From Spinellus fusiger (Eukaryota > Mucoromycota > Mucoromycetes > Mucorales > Phycomycetaceae): a DNA stretch of 64,000 nt. Location: contig JALLLS010000029.1 of NCBI GenBank assembly GCA_025094145.1, positions 248,001 to 312,000 on the forward strand, in the 5' to 3' direction. A model generated the notes under the pieces. The model made no database searches. It saw nothing but the letters and a program-made list of their open reading frames with translations, and was not told the DNA's origin. The position numbers and the translations under genes were made by a program. Shown piece after piece: positions 24,532 through 35,040 of this stretch; position 1 is the first letter of the stretch, and the number at the start of each line of letters is the position of its first letter.

Positions 24532-25297
24532 ATGCATAGAACATCTACACCAAAAACCTTCAAATGCAATGGATACGGCTCATGTGAAAAAGAATTTAGT
24601 CGTGCCGAGCACCTATCCAGACATATCCGGTAAGTTAGATATACCCTAAAGAAAAATGCATGCCTACCCAAACATATACATATTTGTTTATCTAAACAGA
24701 GGATGGTTGCATCTCTTCATTTTTTCCTATTTCTATACCTTTTATTGACTATATTTATTCAATTATATTACATAGAATGCATACTGGAGAGGTAATTTTT
24801 TAAACAGATAGATATGTCTTTATTTATTTATTTTATTAAAAAAAATCGTATACTTATAATTTTTTATGCTATCTTAGCGCCCATTCAACTGTACTTTTAT
24901 AGACTGTAAGAAAAAATTTACAAGATACGACAACATGAAGCAGCATAGACGCACACATGACCGTAATGAGGATGTTGGTCTAAGAATAAGAAAGAAAAGA
25001 AATCCTCGGGCTACTTGTGTCACACCTGCTTCTCTTCCTTTAAGCAATCAAAAGAACACTATTCCATCTCCCGACAATAATTCAATGAATGGATTGGGGT
25101 ACAGAACATATACCGGAATGCTCTCCCCAATCTCCGACAACTCATCTCCACATTTACAACTGAATGATATTGAGATTTTTGGCGGAGAACAATGCAGACG
25201 TCGGCTGTCTATAGCAGATTTATGTAACCAAAAAACTGAACAATCATCTTGTTCCCAAAGTTTTTTTTCTCCACTTCTTTGTAGCTTAGAAGAATGA
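24532..25297 (+). CDS. Two-finger C2H2 zinc-finger protein with 16-nt exon
   Basis: Predicted DNA-binding transcription factor of 177 aa, presumably nuclear. Exons inferred: 24532-24629, 24776-24791 (16 nt) and 24878-25297; phases join perfectly. Finger 1 has FKCNGYGSCEKEFSRAEHLS then RHIRMH, the TGERPF linker is split across exons 2-3, and finger 2 has FNCTFIDCKKKFTRYDNM then KQHRRTH. The SRAEHLSRH and TRYDNMKQH helices resemble fungal C2H2 regulators. A basic RKKRNPR stretch after finger 2 could be a nuclear localisation signal. The C-terminal 100 residues are Ser/Asn-rich and probably disordered. Start at 24532 is the first in-frame ATG. The target genes are unknown, and it has no nearby gene partner. 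Confidence 0.85.
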
Positions 25298-26047
25298 AAA
25301 GAATTATTTCTTTCCCTTTCTTCCCTTTGTTGTATTTTTCCTTTTGTAATTGTAAATATAAGATTAATAATAGTAATAATAGTAAATAAAAAACAGTCTA
25401 TGACATCAAAAACTAGAGATAAATAGCTCAGTAAACTAAACATAATAAAATTATGCATAAAAATTACCTTCACACATTATTCGTTCACAGGCAATTGTTT
25501 TTTTGTCAATGGATAAATGTGTGAAAGTAGTTTTTTTTTTTTTTGGATAGTCACCCTAGTTTGTAAACTATAAAGAAAACTAAACCTTTTTAATTACACC
25601 TGTACCTTCGATTTACATTATAATATGGTAGAATAATGACTAAAATGAACTGATAGTTGATTAAGACTTTTCTTAACCAGGTATAGCACTATTTGTAGCC
25701 ACCAATTTTATAGTTTGGGACTACAGGAACCACACAGTCTAAAAGCATCTGATGGTTTAATTTGACGTGTAAATCTAGTGACCATAAGTTGCCATTTCAA
25801 GAAAAACTATATTTTTCCATCAAAATTTGAACTATTTGCTCTCATGACAAGAAATTATAGTTTTACACAAGTAAAAATAATCATTATGATGTGTTATATC
25901 AGGGAACATAATGTCAGGGCTTGTAAGCATGAATGATTTTCCACTATTGGAACAGTAGTAGCCTTAACACTATTTTAGTTGATAATATTTAAATCAAATA
26001 ATAAATCATACTTGTAATAGCGTTTACTACTAGATTTTGCCTATAGA
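25298..26047. other. Intergenic, no gene seen
   Basis: AT-rich spacer downstream of the C2H2 gene, with no supported coding or repeat feature. Confidence 0.5.
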
Positions 26048-26049
26048 TA

Positions 26050-26892
26050 CAGTCCCAAGTAATAAGTGACTAAACAAAAAGTCAATTGTTTTGAAAAATA
26101 AAGGCATATCTATCAGTCTAAGATGTTCATAATAAAACATTCATTGAGTAACATAAGATTTATAATGGTTGTTCTTTAGATGATTGTCTACATTTTTATT
26201 ATAAAAATATTGCTTAGTATTTTGTGGCAAAGCTTTTATTCTTCATCACAGCGGAGCACCTCCTTGGCATACTATCGACTAAAATTTCCAGAAATTCATT
26301 TGGGATCTTCTCCCATTCACTACACAAGCATTGTTCAGGCTGTTTTGTATTGGTATGCTTGTGAGTAAGTTTTATTCCAGGTCGTTTTGATGGTGAGCAT
26401 AAAAAAACTGAGTTTATTCGTGTATTTTAGAGATGTGCTACGGCAAACATTCATATCTGCATCATTCATATTTCTCAAATGATATGCAGTTACTTGTATA
26501 GGGTTTATATGAATAGACAAAATGATGGCTAGTTTTGAAGTAGATGACACCTTTTCAGGTCTTCCTGTATTCATTTTGGGTCGAACTATGCCTTTGTTTT
26601 TATACAATAGGACACTCCTGCCCACTGTGCTCTTTGGGAGATTGAGATCGTCAGCAATCTCTTGATAAGTATCATATCTTTTCCATTGTCCTATGATTTA
26701 TCCTCTAATAAACATAGTATGCTCTCTTCTTTTAATAGGAATATCTTTATGTTCTTGGCTAAGAGTTGGCTGATTTTCATTGCTTGAAGTCATCTTTTGA
26801 ATAAATTACAAAAGAAAAGAAAAAGACCTCTTTTATTTTTGAGGGAAGGATAAAAATGGGTTCGCCGTCTAGTCATTTATTACATGGGACTG
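26050..26892 (-). mobile_element. Short Tc1-derived nonautonomous element, copy 1
   Basis: An 843-bp element flanked by TA (26048-26049, 26893-26894). TIRs are CAGTCCCAAGTAATAAGTGA (left) and the reverse complement CAGTCCCATGTAATAAATGA (right). The minus strand encodes the N-terminal HTH part of a Tc1 transposase starting at 26793 (MTSSNENQPTLSQEH, then IIGQWKRYDTYQEIADDLNL, RPKMNTGRPEKVSS). This is followed, after an internal deletion of the catalytic core, by the C-terminal tail (EWEKIPNEFLEILVDS, SAVMKNKSFATKY). A TAA interrupts the N-terminus (FIRG*IIGQ). It cannot make an active enzyme and must have been mobilised in trans. It is almost identical to 47165-48019 over its first 790 bp. Confidence 0.9.
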
Positions 26893-26894
26893 TA

Positions 26895-27908
26895 TTTATT
26901 GAAGTTGATCGTACCTAAGTTTTCCTTATTTTTCCTTTTTTCTGATTTTGTTCTTTTTGTATTAGTACCTGTGATCATCTATTCATCATGATGTTGGGTG
27001 GTTACTCCTGCTTATTTTTACTTGTTTTCTCCTTAATAAGTTAACCTTCAGGGCCTACATCATCTTCCTACAAATAATTCCTAAGGCTTTGTACCAATCA
27101 TCCTGAAGACCAGAAAATCATACTTGCTAAATATATCACCCCACTTTCCCTCTCTTGTGGGACTACCATTTAATAGACTCTTTAATGATAGGCAAGAATG
27201 TCTATCTGTTGGCTCGGAAGTTACTGAGACGTTGATTAATATATATCGAAATAGCCAAATACATAGGACTAGCATTCCACTGACGATATTGTGTATTTAT
27301 ACCTTGGGATAGACCTCTCTAATAAACATCGAGTTTCCTTGGTATCTTTTGAATCGTATTGTAGAGGCTAAGCTTGCTCTAAATATCGAAACGAACAGTG
27401 CTTTCTATTCTCTCACCCCTTCTCTATTTTATCACTATCTCTTTATCCGTCACTGTAACACTGTAGGTTACATACCCTCTTTTGGTCTCTGTCACTATTG
27501 TTGGTGAACACTCTTTCGTCTTCGGCATCTGTCTTTCTGCTAATTCATAAAGACTACTCCGTTAAGAACATCCCCCAATTCCCTCTTTTGTGTGCGGTCT
27601 TTGTGTTGGTAGTCAATCTCTCTCGAGACCTACGTACCTCTTAGATCTTACACTGCCTTTAATTATAACTCCTTTCAAAAGCTCTAAAGGCCTCTCGTGA
27701 TCTACATTTCCTCAAATTTTAATGCTGAATACTATTATTTACTGATCTCCTTTTCTATAAACCAGTAAAAGTTTAGAGATAAAAAGGAACATCTCCCATC
27801 AAAGTAGTATGTATGAATCTTTTTACGTACTAGTTTGACTGTGTTTTATTTAACTCTTCTTCATGTAGGTCTTTACTGATGATTCTGCATGGAATAATTC
27901 TCATAGGC
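26895..27908. other. Unassigned; possible LINE C-terminal relic
   Basis: The section at about 27410-27720 (+) has a coding-like composition (HYLFIRHCNTVGYIPSFGL then CHYCW, stops interspersed). It resembles the Cys-rich C-terminal end of fungal LINE RTs, but the match is weak. The rest is AT-rich DNA without a supported gene. Confidence 0.3.
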
Positions 27909-27910
27909 TA

Positions 27911-29580
27911 CACACCCAAAGATTTTTCTGGCTTTTAAGCAGTGACACAATCTCCCCTTTAAGTCTATCCTGAATTTTGCCCTTATATGGAACTGTGTTT
28001 GAAATCAAAGGTTTACAAGTGTAATGTTGGGCAAATAAGATCTTGTAGAAGCGCGTAGGTCTCTGATATGAGGGCTACTAACACACGATGAACACCACAC
28101 TGACCGGATTTGGGAGAGGGATAGGTATCTCAGTAGGACAGAGGCTTAATAAAGTCAGTAATTGACGATCACCAGCAATTCGCAGTGACAATGACAGGGA
28201 AATGTATATCGACCAGATATACACGGAAAAACACAGAGACCAAGGAACAAAGCAGAACAGAAAGAGAGAAGAACCAAAACCAGAATTTTACGATAACTTA
28301 GATATCCGAGCTATTAAGAGCAGTACACAGAAAACAGATAGGAAGAACTTTGATTATTTATTGAAGGATGAAAAAGAAGGGATATTATACTAAATATTGA
28401 GTGCTATAGTAACTGCTTTACCCCTTATTCCCGTGAGAGTTTTAGTTTTTTTATGAGAACAGTTTCTCAAGGGAGTCAGGAGAACCTGACTTCTCTTACA
28501 CAAGTATCTAAATTATTATTATCTTTTGTGGATAACTCTATCAAATTGTATTATCAATGGAATATATTGTTTATGAATAAAATTGTTTATTGCAATAGTA
28601 TAGCTAATACTATATTATGACTATAGCCACTGCCTGAGTGTATCTCCTCATAGCAATAGAATCTATACCCTAAAAGCTTTGTGCTTTATCCTTGGGAGAT
28701 AGATAACTATGCTCAGGAGTATACCCTAGATATCATTGACAGTATAGAAGATCACCTAAGACTGACTTGAAAGGAGTCTTTACTTGCCTAACAACAATAT
28801 ATTGAGTGTCTTGTGGAATACAATGAGCTCAAGCCCAGAAGACAATGTTTACCTTTTTATCTCTAGAATAGTCCTTGGTAGTGTCTATCACCACCTTCTA
28901 TTGTTCTTCTTTGTTAATAATGGCACATTACCTTGTTTATTTATATTCATCTTGACGGGTACTTAGGCGTTAAGTTGCATGGACAGTATGAGAAATAACA
29001 AAAGGAGGGGAATATCAGAACAAATAATAATCTTTCTCTCTCTATTCTGGTAATGTATATACTAGCCTCTATTCATAAAATTCACAAGTCAAATAATTCA
29101 CACTCTATTTGCCTTGGACCTAAAAAACAGTATTATAAATAATACTTTGTAATCATTAAGCACCACTGTTAATACCAGTTACAATAACATGGTTGCTGAA
29201 GTGATTATAAATATTGAGTCAATGAGTGACTATACAGTTCTCAATGTAAGTGAGTTTGGCTCTATTTTATGGACAATGACCACTAGAATTAACTATATAA
29301 GTTCTATAATACATCTTTCTTAAGCAGTGTTATGTTGCAAATACTGTGGGCTTAAGGATGACACATTATGTTAAACAATAAATGCAGTGACTGAGTTGCA
29401 ATGTCAGGTTTACTTCTTCCTTTTGTCCAACTTTATAGCGTCTAATTGCAGAGTCCATAGTCAATGCTAAAACAGGCAGACAGTGAAAAGGTTCTTTTCA
29501 AACACACTAGCCAACCAAAGAAATATTATAAATTTATTGTTCATGTATTTCCTTATATATCTCAAAGATTTTTTGTCGAT
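27911..29580. mobile_element. TIR element family T1, copy B (split by solo LTR)
   Basis: The left TIR CACACCCAAAGATTTTTCTGG starts at 27911 after TA (27909-27910). The body matches copies A, D and E through to the right-end block (TTCCTTATATATCTCAAAG at about 29550-29570). The terminal right TIR is mutated or lost. A 481-bp insertion at 28020-28500 interrupts it. No transposase motif is visible. Confidence 0.8.
28020..28500. mobile_element. Solo LTR (481 bp) inside T1 copy B
   Basis: This segment is absent from all other T1 copies. It starts TGTAATGTTGGG and ends CTTCTCTTACA (TGTAA/TTACA inverted termini, TG...CA) and is flanked by CAAG at 28016-28019 and 28501-28504. Removing it restores the uninterrupted T1 sequence GGTTTACAAGTATCTAAA. 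Two small hairpins occur near its 3' end (GAGAACAGTTTCTC; AGTCAGGAGAACCTGACT). A 63-aa frame at 28202-28393 is probably fortuitous. No internal LTR-retrotransposon genes remain here. Confidence 0.88.
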
Positions 29581-29584
29581 ATGA

Positions 29585-30505
29585 GACAAGAGATACGTAA
29601 GACCTCGTAAGGCTGGCTACTCACACAGAAGCTAGCAGGAAACAGAAGGATGTGAGAAAACAGAAAGAAAAAAAAATCGAGAACAAGAAACAGTCATTTG
29701 CCCATGTCCTTAAAGCCTATATTATTTATACTCTAAGAAACTGTCTGGATCAAAGTCTATCTTATTAAAGATGTTGATAACTATACTTTCTATAATATTC
29801 TGCTATTTCTATTCCCAAGTGACAACTATGGTTTTTATAGAACATCCAAGCAAATTAGAAAGGGTGACAGTCATATGGATCCTGGTTATTCACGGTGTTT
29901 ATCTGCTGTATATGAAAAAATGGTCAATATATTAGTAAATGGTGGCATAAAATACAATAAGTAGAGAAGAAAGAAAACAAAGCAAAATAGAGAGAATAAA
30001 AAAGAAGCCACAATATGAAAGATGAAAAGAATAAAAAACAAAGGCAAGAAGGTGCCAGTGTAAGAGTAATATGACATACACATAGAGAGTACATTAATAC
30101 ATCTCGAACTCATTATTTTTACTACTATTTTATTATTAAAAAGGGGTATTGACACCTAGAAAAATTTGATTATGATCCTACTAAGCTACCAGTCGTTGCT
30201 TATGGGGCAAGAATAAAAGGAAAGGATGCTATCAAATTTAAAGGTCATCGTATTGGCTTGACAAGAACTTTATATCAATTATTGAAAAAGAGACAAAAGG
30301 GTGATCTTCTTTTAATTGATGTCGATAAGTTTCGAACATCGAGAGTAAACATGATTGACTTCTCACCTAATATGAAAAGCTCTTCTAACAGTTATTTTCT
30401 TTTCTTTTCTTTTCTTTTTCTTTTCTTTTCAAGATCTGCCACACTTGTAGGACACATAACTCCGGAAATATAAGCCTTATTTCAAGCGAGCAAATAGATA
30501 ACTAA
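29585..30505 (+). pseudogene. TnpB/Fanzor-like RNA-guided nuclease relic
   Basis: Two blocks look like the C-terminal half of an eukaryotic TnpB-like (Fanzor) protein. Block 1 (29737-29964) ends EKMVNILVNGGIKYNK and is followed by a decayed Lys/Arg-rich linker. Block 2 (30162-30344) reads LPVVAYGARIKGKDAIKFKG, HRIGLTRTLYQLLKKRQKGD and LLLIDVDKFRTSR. An intron-like segment 30345-30433 (GTAAAC...CTTTTCAAG) then joins in frame to ICHTCRTHNSG. The joined DKFRTSRICHTC matches the family pattern of a RuvC-III aspartate, a TS(K/R)xC motif and the first CxxC of a zinc ribbon. The second CxxC and the RuvC-I/II acidic sites are not found; a stop follows at 30503. The N-terminal half is absent or unreadable. 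It lies about 150 bp upstream of the Helitron relic. Family assignment rests on motif memory, not on a search. Confidence 0.65.
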
Positions 30506-30540
30506 TATCCTTTTGCCAGACATATCAATATTTCTTGACT

Positions 30541-30576
30541 GAGTGAGTGAGTGAGTGAGTGAGTGAGTGAGTGAGC
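30541..30576. repeat. (GAGT)n microsatellite
   Basis: About nine GAGT/GTGA tetranucleotide repeats just after the TnpB-like relic. Confidence 0.95.
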
Positions 30577-30658
30577 GAACAAGTAAGAAGTATGAAAACC
30601 AGGAACCAGGAACCATAAAAGTACTCTTCTTTTTCCTCTTCTTTTTAAAGTTGCTTAA

Positions 30659-33600
30659 ATGTCCATTCATACTATATACTATTCAAGCTGTTCACAGCCT
30701 GAACATTCTCAAAGAACTCATCGCAGTTGTCTTTATAATTCTGTAATTCAACAGAACGAGAAAATAGAGGTTGCTATTGAAGAAATTAACACTAACATGC
30801 AAGAAGCTGAGACAGAAAATCAGAGTACTCGATGTAAAAACTGTCGTGAATATGGCGATCTGCACAAAAGGCATTATAGCTGTCCAAATAATAATAGATA
30901 CCAAACAGAAATCAGAGACATTGTGATATGACTAGGAGATGTCAGCTTATTGCAGAGGATGGGTGAGATAGGTCAGCCATACAATCATATGAGTTACATA
31001 CTTATATTTCCTATAGAACAGTTAGGTTGGAATATAAATAGATGTTCAGTCAATGACCAAGATGTCAAGAGAAGCACACTAAAACACTACTACTTCAGAT
31101 TGATGTACAGAAAAATAAATCACTTGAATTTATTTGGAAAGCTCTTTTATCAGTACAGAGTATAGGCTAACATTGAATAAAGTCGCCTGAATTTCAGACG
31201 GCACAACCAAGACACATTGATAAAAAGATATATTAAGTGGTGTACAGGATGCTATTACTTCTGATGATTCAGATTTAAGTCCTACTGGAATGAGAGTAAT
31301 CTTGCCAAGCTCTTTTATTGGAGGTCCAAGACATATGGAACAACTTTATCAAGATTCCATCAGCATTGTAAGAAGATTTGGAAAGCCAAATTTATTCATC
31401 ACTTTTACATGCAACTCCACCTGGCCAGAGATTAGACACAAATTACTCTTTAATCAAACTGTTGCTGATAGACCTGATCTTTGTGCCAGAGTTTTTGAGA
31501 AAAATTCAAGAGGTTGATGAAAGACTTGAAAAAAAAAGAAAATCTTTGGAAAGGTTTTAGCCAATATCCATACCATTAAGTTCCAGAAACTTAGCTTACC
31601 TCATGCTAATATACTACTCATTCTAAGTAATGATGATAAGATGAATAGTGATGAGCAATATGATTCAATAATCTCTTTTGAAACTCCAAACCGTTCAACA
31701 CATCCTCTGGCATATGACAGTGTGGTTAAGAATATGATCTACGGTCCCTGTAGCCAGAATTTTCCTAATGCACCATATGAAGGGAGTTTGTTCAAAAGAC
31801 TTTCCTAAGCAATTTCAAGAGCAAACAACAAGCGGATCATCAAGATATCCCAAATATCATAGACGTGAAGATGGCAGATATGTGAGTAAAGCAGACAAAA
31901 TGTCAATTTAGACAAAGATTGGTGGCTCCATGAAATCTATACCTCTGTGCAAAGTACAACACACATATAAATATTGAGATTTTTAACACTGTTCAATCAG
32001 TAAAATACATATACAAATATGTGTATAAAGCTCATGATCATGCAAGTGTAGTAACAGCCAAGAGCAGCCAAGAAAATCAATATCTCGATGAAATTAAACA
32101 TTATGTGGATGTCAGATATGTTTCAGCTTCAGAAGCTTGCTAGAGAATATTTCATTTTAGTGTGCATGAAAAATACTCAAGTCATTGGCAGCTAATCATA
32201 CACCTGGAAGGCGAACTGCCACTTTATTTTCATAGAAATGAGGCTCCTATTGAAGTGAGTACACGTTCTTTGTCCAACAACTTTAACTGGATGGTTTAAA
32301 ATAAACCAAACAGACGAAGCCGCCAGACAGTATTTGTATGTTGAGTTCCCAGAACATTATGTCTGGAAGATCGACAATCCCAACAACATTAGATGGCAAA
32401 GAAGACAAGAAGGTTTTGGTAATACCATTGGGCGTATATACTCCGTGTTTCCTAGAGACACAGAAAAGTTCCATTTGCGCATTCTGTTGTATCATGTTCA
32501 TGGTGCAAAAAGCTTTACCAATCTTCGTACTGTTGATAATGAAGTTTTTCCAAAAACTCAGGCTGTAGCACAAAGAATGAACTTATTGGAGGATGATGAT
32601 CAATGGAGGCATTGTTTGGAGGAGGCAATCAGTTTCCAATATCCCTCAGCACTCAGAAGATTATTTTCTGTTATTCTCCTATTTTGCCAGCCATCAAATC
32701 CTTACGAGCTCTGGGATCAATTTAAAGAGAATTTTGCCGAGGATTATATTTAGAGCAGATGAAGTTGGATTTCGTAGACCAAACATAATTCGTGATCAGC
32801 TCATATTGAATGAATAGTCCTTATTATTACAAGATCCCATTTCTCTGCCATTCAATGCTGATCAAAGAGCAGTTCTCAACAAAGCACTCGATCTGACAAG
32901 ATTAAATGCATCCAATGACATTAGTCCAAATATGGTGTTTGTAGATGGGCCTGGTGATACTGGAAAGATATTTCTGTTTCAGGCTTTGCTTGATTCAGTA
33001 AGAAGAAATTTGGAGTATGGAGGTGTTTCACTGACTGTTGCTTCAAGTGGAACTGCAAAATTGTTGTTGAGGTGAAAGAACTGCACATTCCATGTTCAAT
33101 ATTCCACTGAACTGCCAAGCAACTTCTGTTTGTAACATCCCGCCAAGGAGTGATCTTGCTAAGCTGATACGTATGATAAAGTTAATATTTTGGGATGAAG
33201 CATTTATGATAATTCGTAGCATATTTGATGCAGTTGATAGATCTTTTAGAGATATCATGAAAGCGTAACAGCCTGCATTAAAATCCGTACCTTTTGGTGG
33301 TAAGGTTATTGTATTTGGTAGAGATTTCCGCCAAGTTTTCCCAGTAGTGCACAAAGGAAGTAAGATGGATATTATTGATCAGTGTATAAACCGATCTTCC
33401 ACTTGGAACTTTGTGAAAATATTCAAGTTAGTTGTGAATATGCATGTTGAACAAGCCATATCATCAGAAAACAACATACTTGCAAACACCTTGCAACAGT
33501 TTTCAAGATACCTCCTTGATTTTGGCAATGAAAGTGTTCAGACAGTAGAAAACTCAGAACTGATCATAGTTCCAGATGATATGTTGTTGACACGCTTTGA

Positions 33601-34330
33601 TGTGAAAAACTTGGCAGATACAACCCATGGTAGTATATTATATCCTGGAAATGACACACTGCCATCATATATAAGACCAAATAGCTACAAAATCTATACT
33701 CCGCCGGAAAGTGCTGATTTTATACAGATCAATGAATATATTATTTAAATATATTCTTTTGGAGAAAGCTTTAGTTTTCACATTAGTGATAGTGATGAAG
33801 CACTCACAGATGAATCAGATGCCATAAATTTCCCAGTAGAATATCTCACCAGCATAAACCCAAGCGGACTTTTTCCTCACCACATGAAACTGAAAATAGT
33901 GTCACCTATAATGCTACCTCAAAATCGGGATCCCAAAAATGGTCTATGCAATGGAACTCGCCTATTGTGTAGATCATTTCACAGAACCATTATTGAGGCT
34001 GAAATAGCAGCAGGGTCTAACTCTGGTCAAACAGCTTTTATACTAAAGGTGATTCTTGAGTCTTCTGATTAAATAAAAGGTATTCTTTTCAAGAGGTACC
34101 AGTTTCTTGTATGGGCAGCGTTTGTAATGACAATTAACAAGGCTCAAGGACAAACGCCGGAAAAAGTTGGCATCTACTTTCCATCATCTGTTTTTCCCAT
34201 GGACATCTATATGTAGCTCTTTCAAGAGCAAAGTCACCAAGTGGGATTAAAATCCTTTTGGATTCCCAAAACTCAAAAAATACCAGGAAGAGAAGGCAGA
34301 TATACTGCAAATGTTGTTTACATAGAAGTA
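30659..34330 (+). pseudogene. Helitron Rep-helicase relic
   Basis: Decayed rolling-circle transposon protein in many frames. In order: a Cys-rich N-terminal finger (CKNCREYGDLHKRHY, about 30830); Helitron N domain (MRVILPSSFIGGPRHMEQLY, then KPNLFITFTCNSTWPEI, 31290-31440); an HUH-type region (LPHAHILLIL, about 31597); and the Rep tyrosine region (VKYIYKYVYKAHDHASV, about 32000). The Pif1-type helicase follows, with Walker A VFVDGPGDTGKIFLF (about 32936; consensus GGTGKT altered), Walker B IFWDEAFM (about 33187), FGRDFRQVFPVV-like (about 33315) and the late motif INKAQGQTPEKVGIYF (about 34135). Many stops and frameshifts make it dead. Catalytic lysine K of Walker A is kept, but the surrounding Thr and Gly are changed. 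The probable 3' terminus is at 34549. Confidence 0.88.
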
Positions 34331-34529
34331 CTTTTGTTCTCGGTCTATATATTTATTATTACTATATTTTATCCAAAATAAAATATCAACACCTTAACAT
34401 ATTGTTTCTATAAACTGTAAAACATAAAACTTTGATAAGCATTTGTTCGAGTTATGAGGGTTATCAATCATGGCCCATTATGAGGCCAATTTTCCCCCGA
34501 GGCAAAGCGTAGATTGCAAAACTCCCGTA

Positions 34530-34549
34530 GTAGGCCAAGTGGCTACTAG
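34530..34549 (+). other. Probable Helitron 3' terminus (hairpin + CTAG)
   Basis: GTAGGCCA-AG-TGGCTAC (34530-34546) forms a small hairpin with one bulged G, overlapping by one base a CTAG (34546-34549). The next base T begins sequence of a T1 element cut at its internal CAA|TATC site. An A/T insertion point and CTRR end are Helitron hallmarks. The hairpin lies closer to CTAG than usual. The matching 5' TC end is not identified. Confidence 0.6.
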
Positions 34550-35040
34550 TATCAAATTACACTATCAATAAAATATATTGTTTATGAATAAAGTTGTTTA
34601 CTATAATATTATAGTTAATGTATAAGTGCATTTCCTCATAGTAATAAAATCTAAATCCTAAAATTATTGTGCCTTATCCTTGGGAGATAGATCGCTATGC
34701 CCAGGAGTATACTCTAGACACCGTTGATAGTATAGAAGACCACCTAAGACTGATTTGAAAGTCTTTGCTTGCCTAATAACAATACGATGAGTGTCTTGTG
34801 GATTAAAATTGGCTTAATCCCAGTGGAAGACACTGTTTACCTTTTTTTTATCTCAATAATAGCCTTTGGTAGTATTTATCACCTTCATCTATTGTTTGGC
34901 TTTGTTAAAAATAGCACATTATCTTACTCAGCTATGATCATCTCGAAAAGTGCTTAAGTGTTAAGTTAATATTTACTATGGGAAATGAAAAAGAGAGAAA
35001 TATTAAAACAAATAATATTTCTCTCTATTCTTATGTATTA
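34550..35040. mobile_element. TIR element family T1, copy C (partial)
   Basis: Starts abruptly at TATCAAATTACACTATCAAT, which is internal in other T1 copies, and continues about 490 bp with the shared blocks (GGGAGATAGAT, GAGTATACTCTAGACACC, AATAACAATACGATGAGTG). It then diverges. The left half was displaced by the Helitron and is not found intact upstream; the right half is lost. Confidence 0.75.

Noticed and set aside
28202..28393. 63-codon charged frame as a gene
   Set aside because: Entirely inside the solo LTR, no family match, and the LTR explains the sequence.
29886..30155. 89-codon minus-strand hydrophobic frame
   Set aside because: Antisense of the AG-rich (Lys/Arg-coding) linker in the TnpB-like relic; Phe/Leu-rich by complementarity.
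30541..30576. Possible CRISPR-like repeat
   Set aside because: A pure GAGT tetranucleotide microsatellite with no spacers; the genome is eukaryotic.
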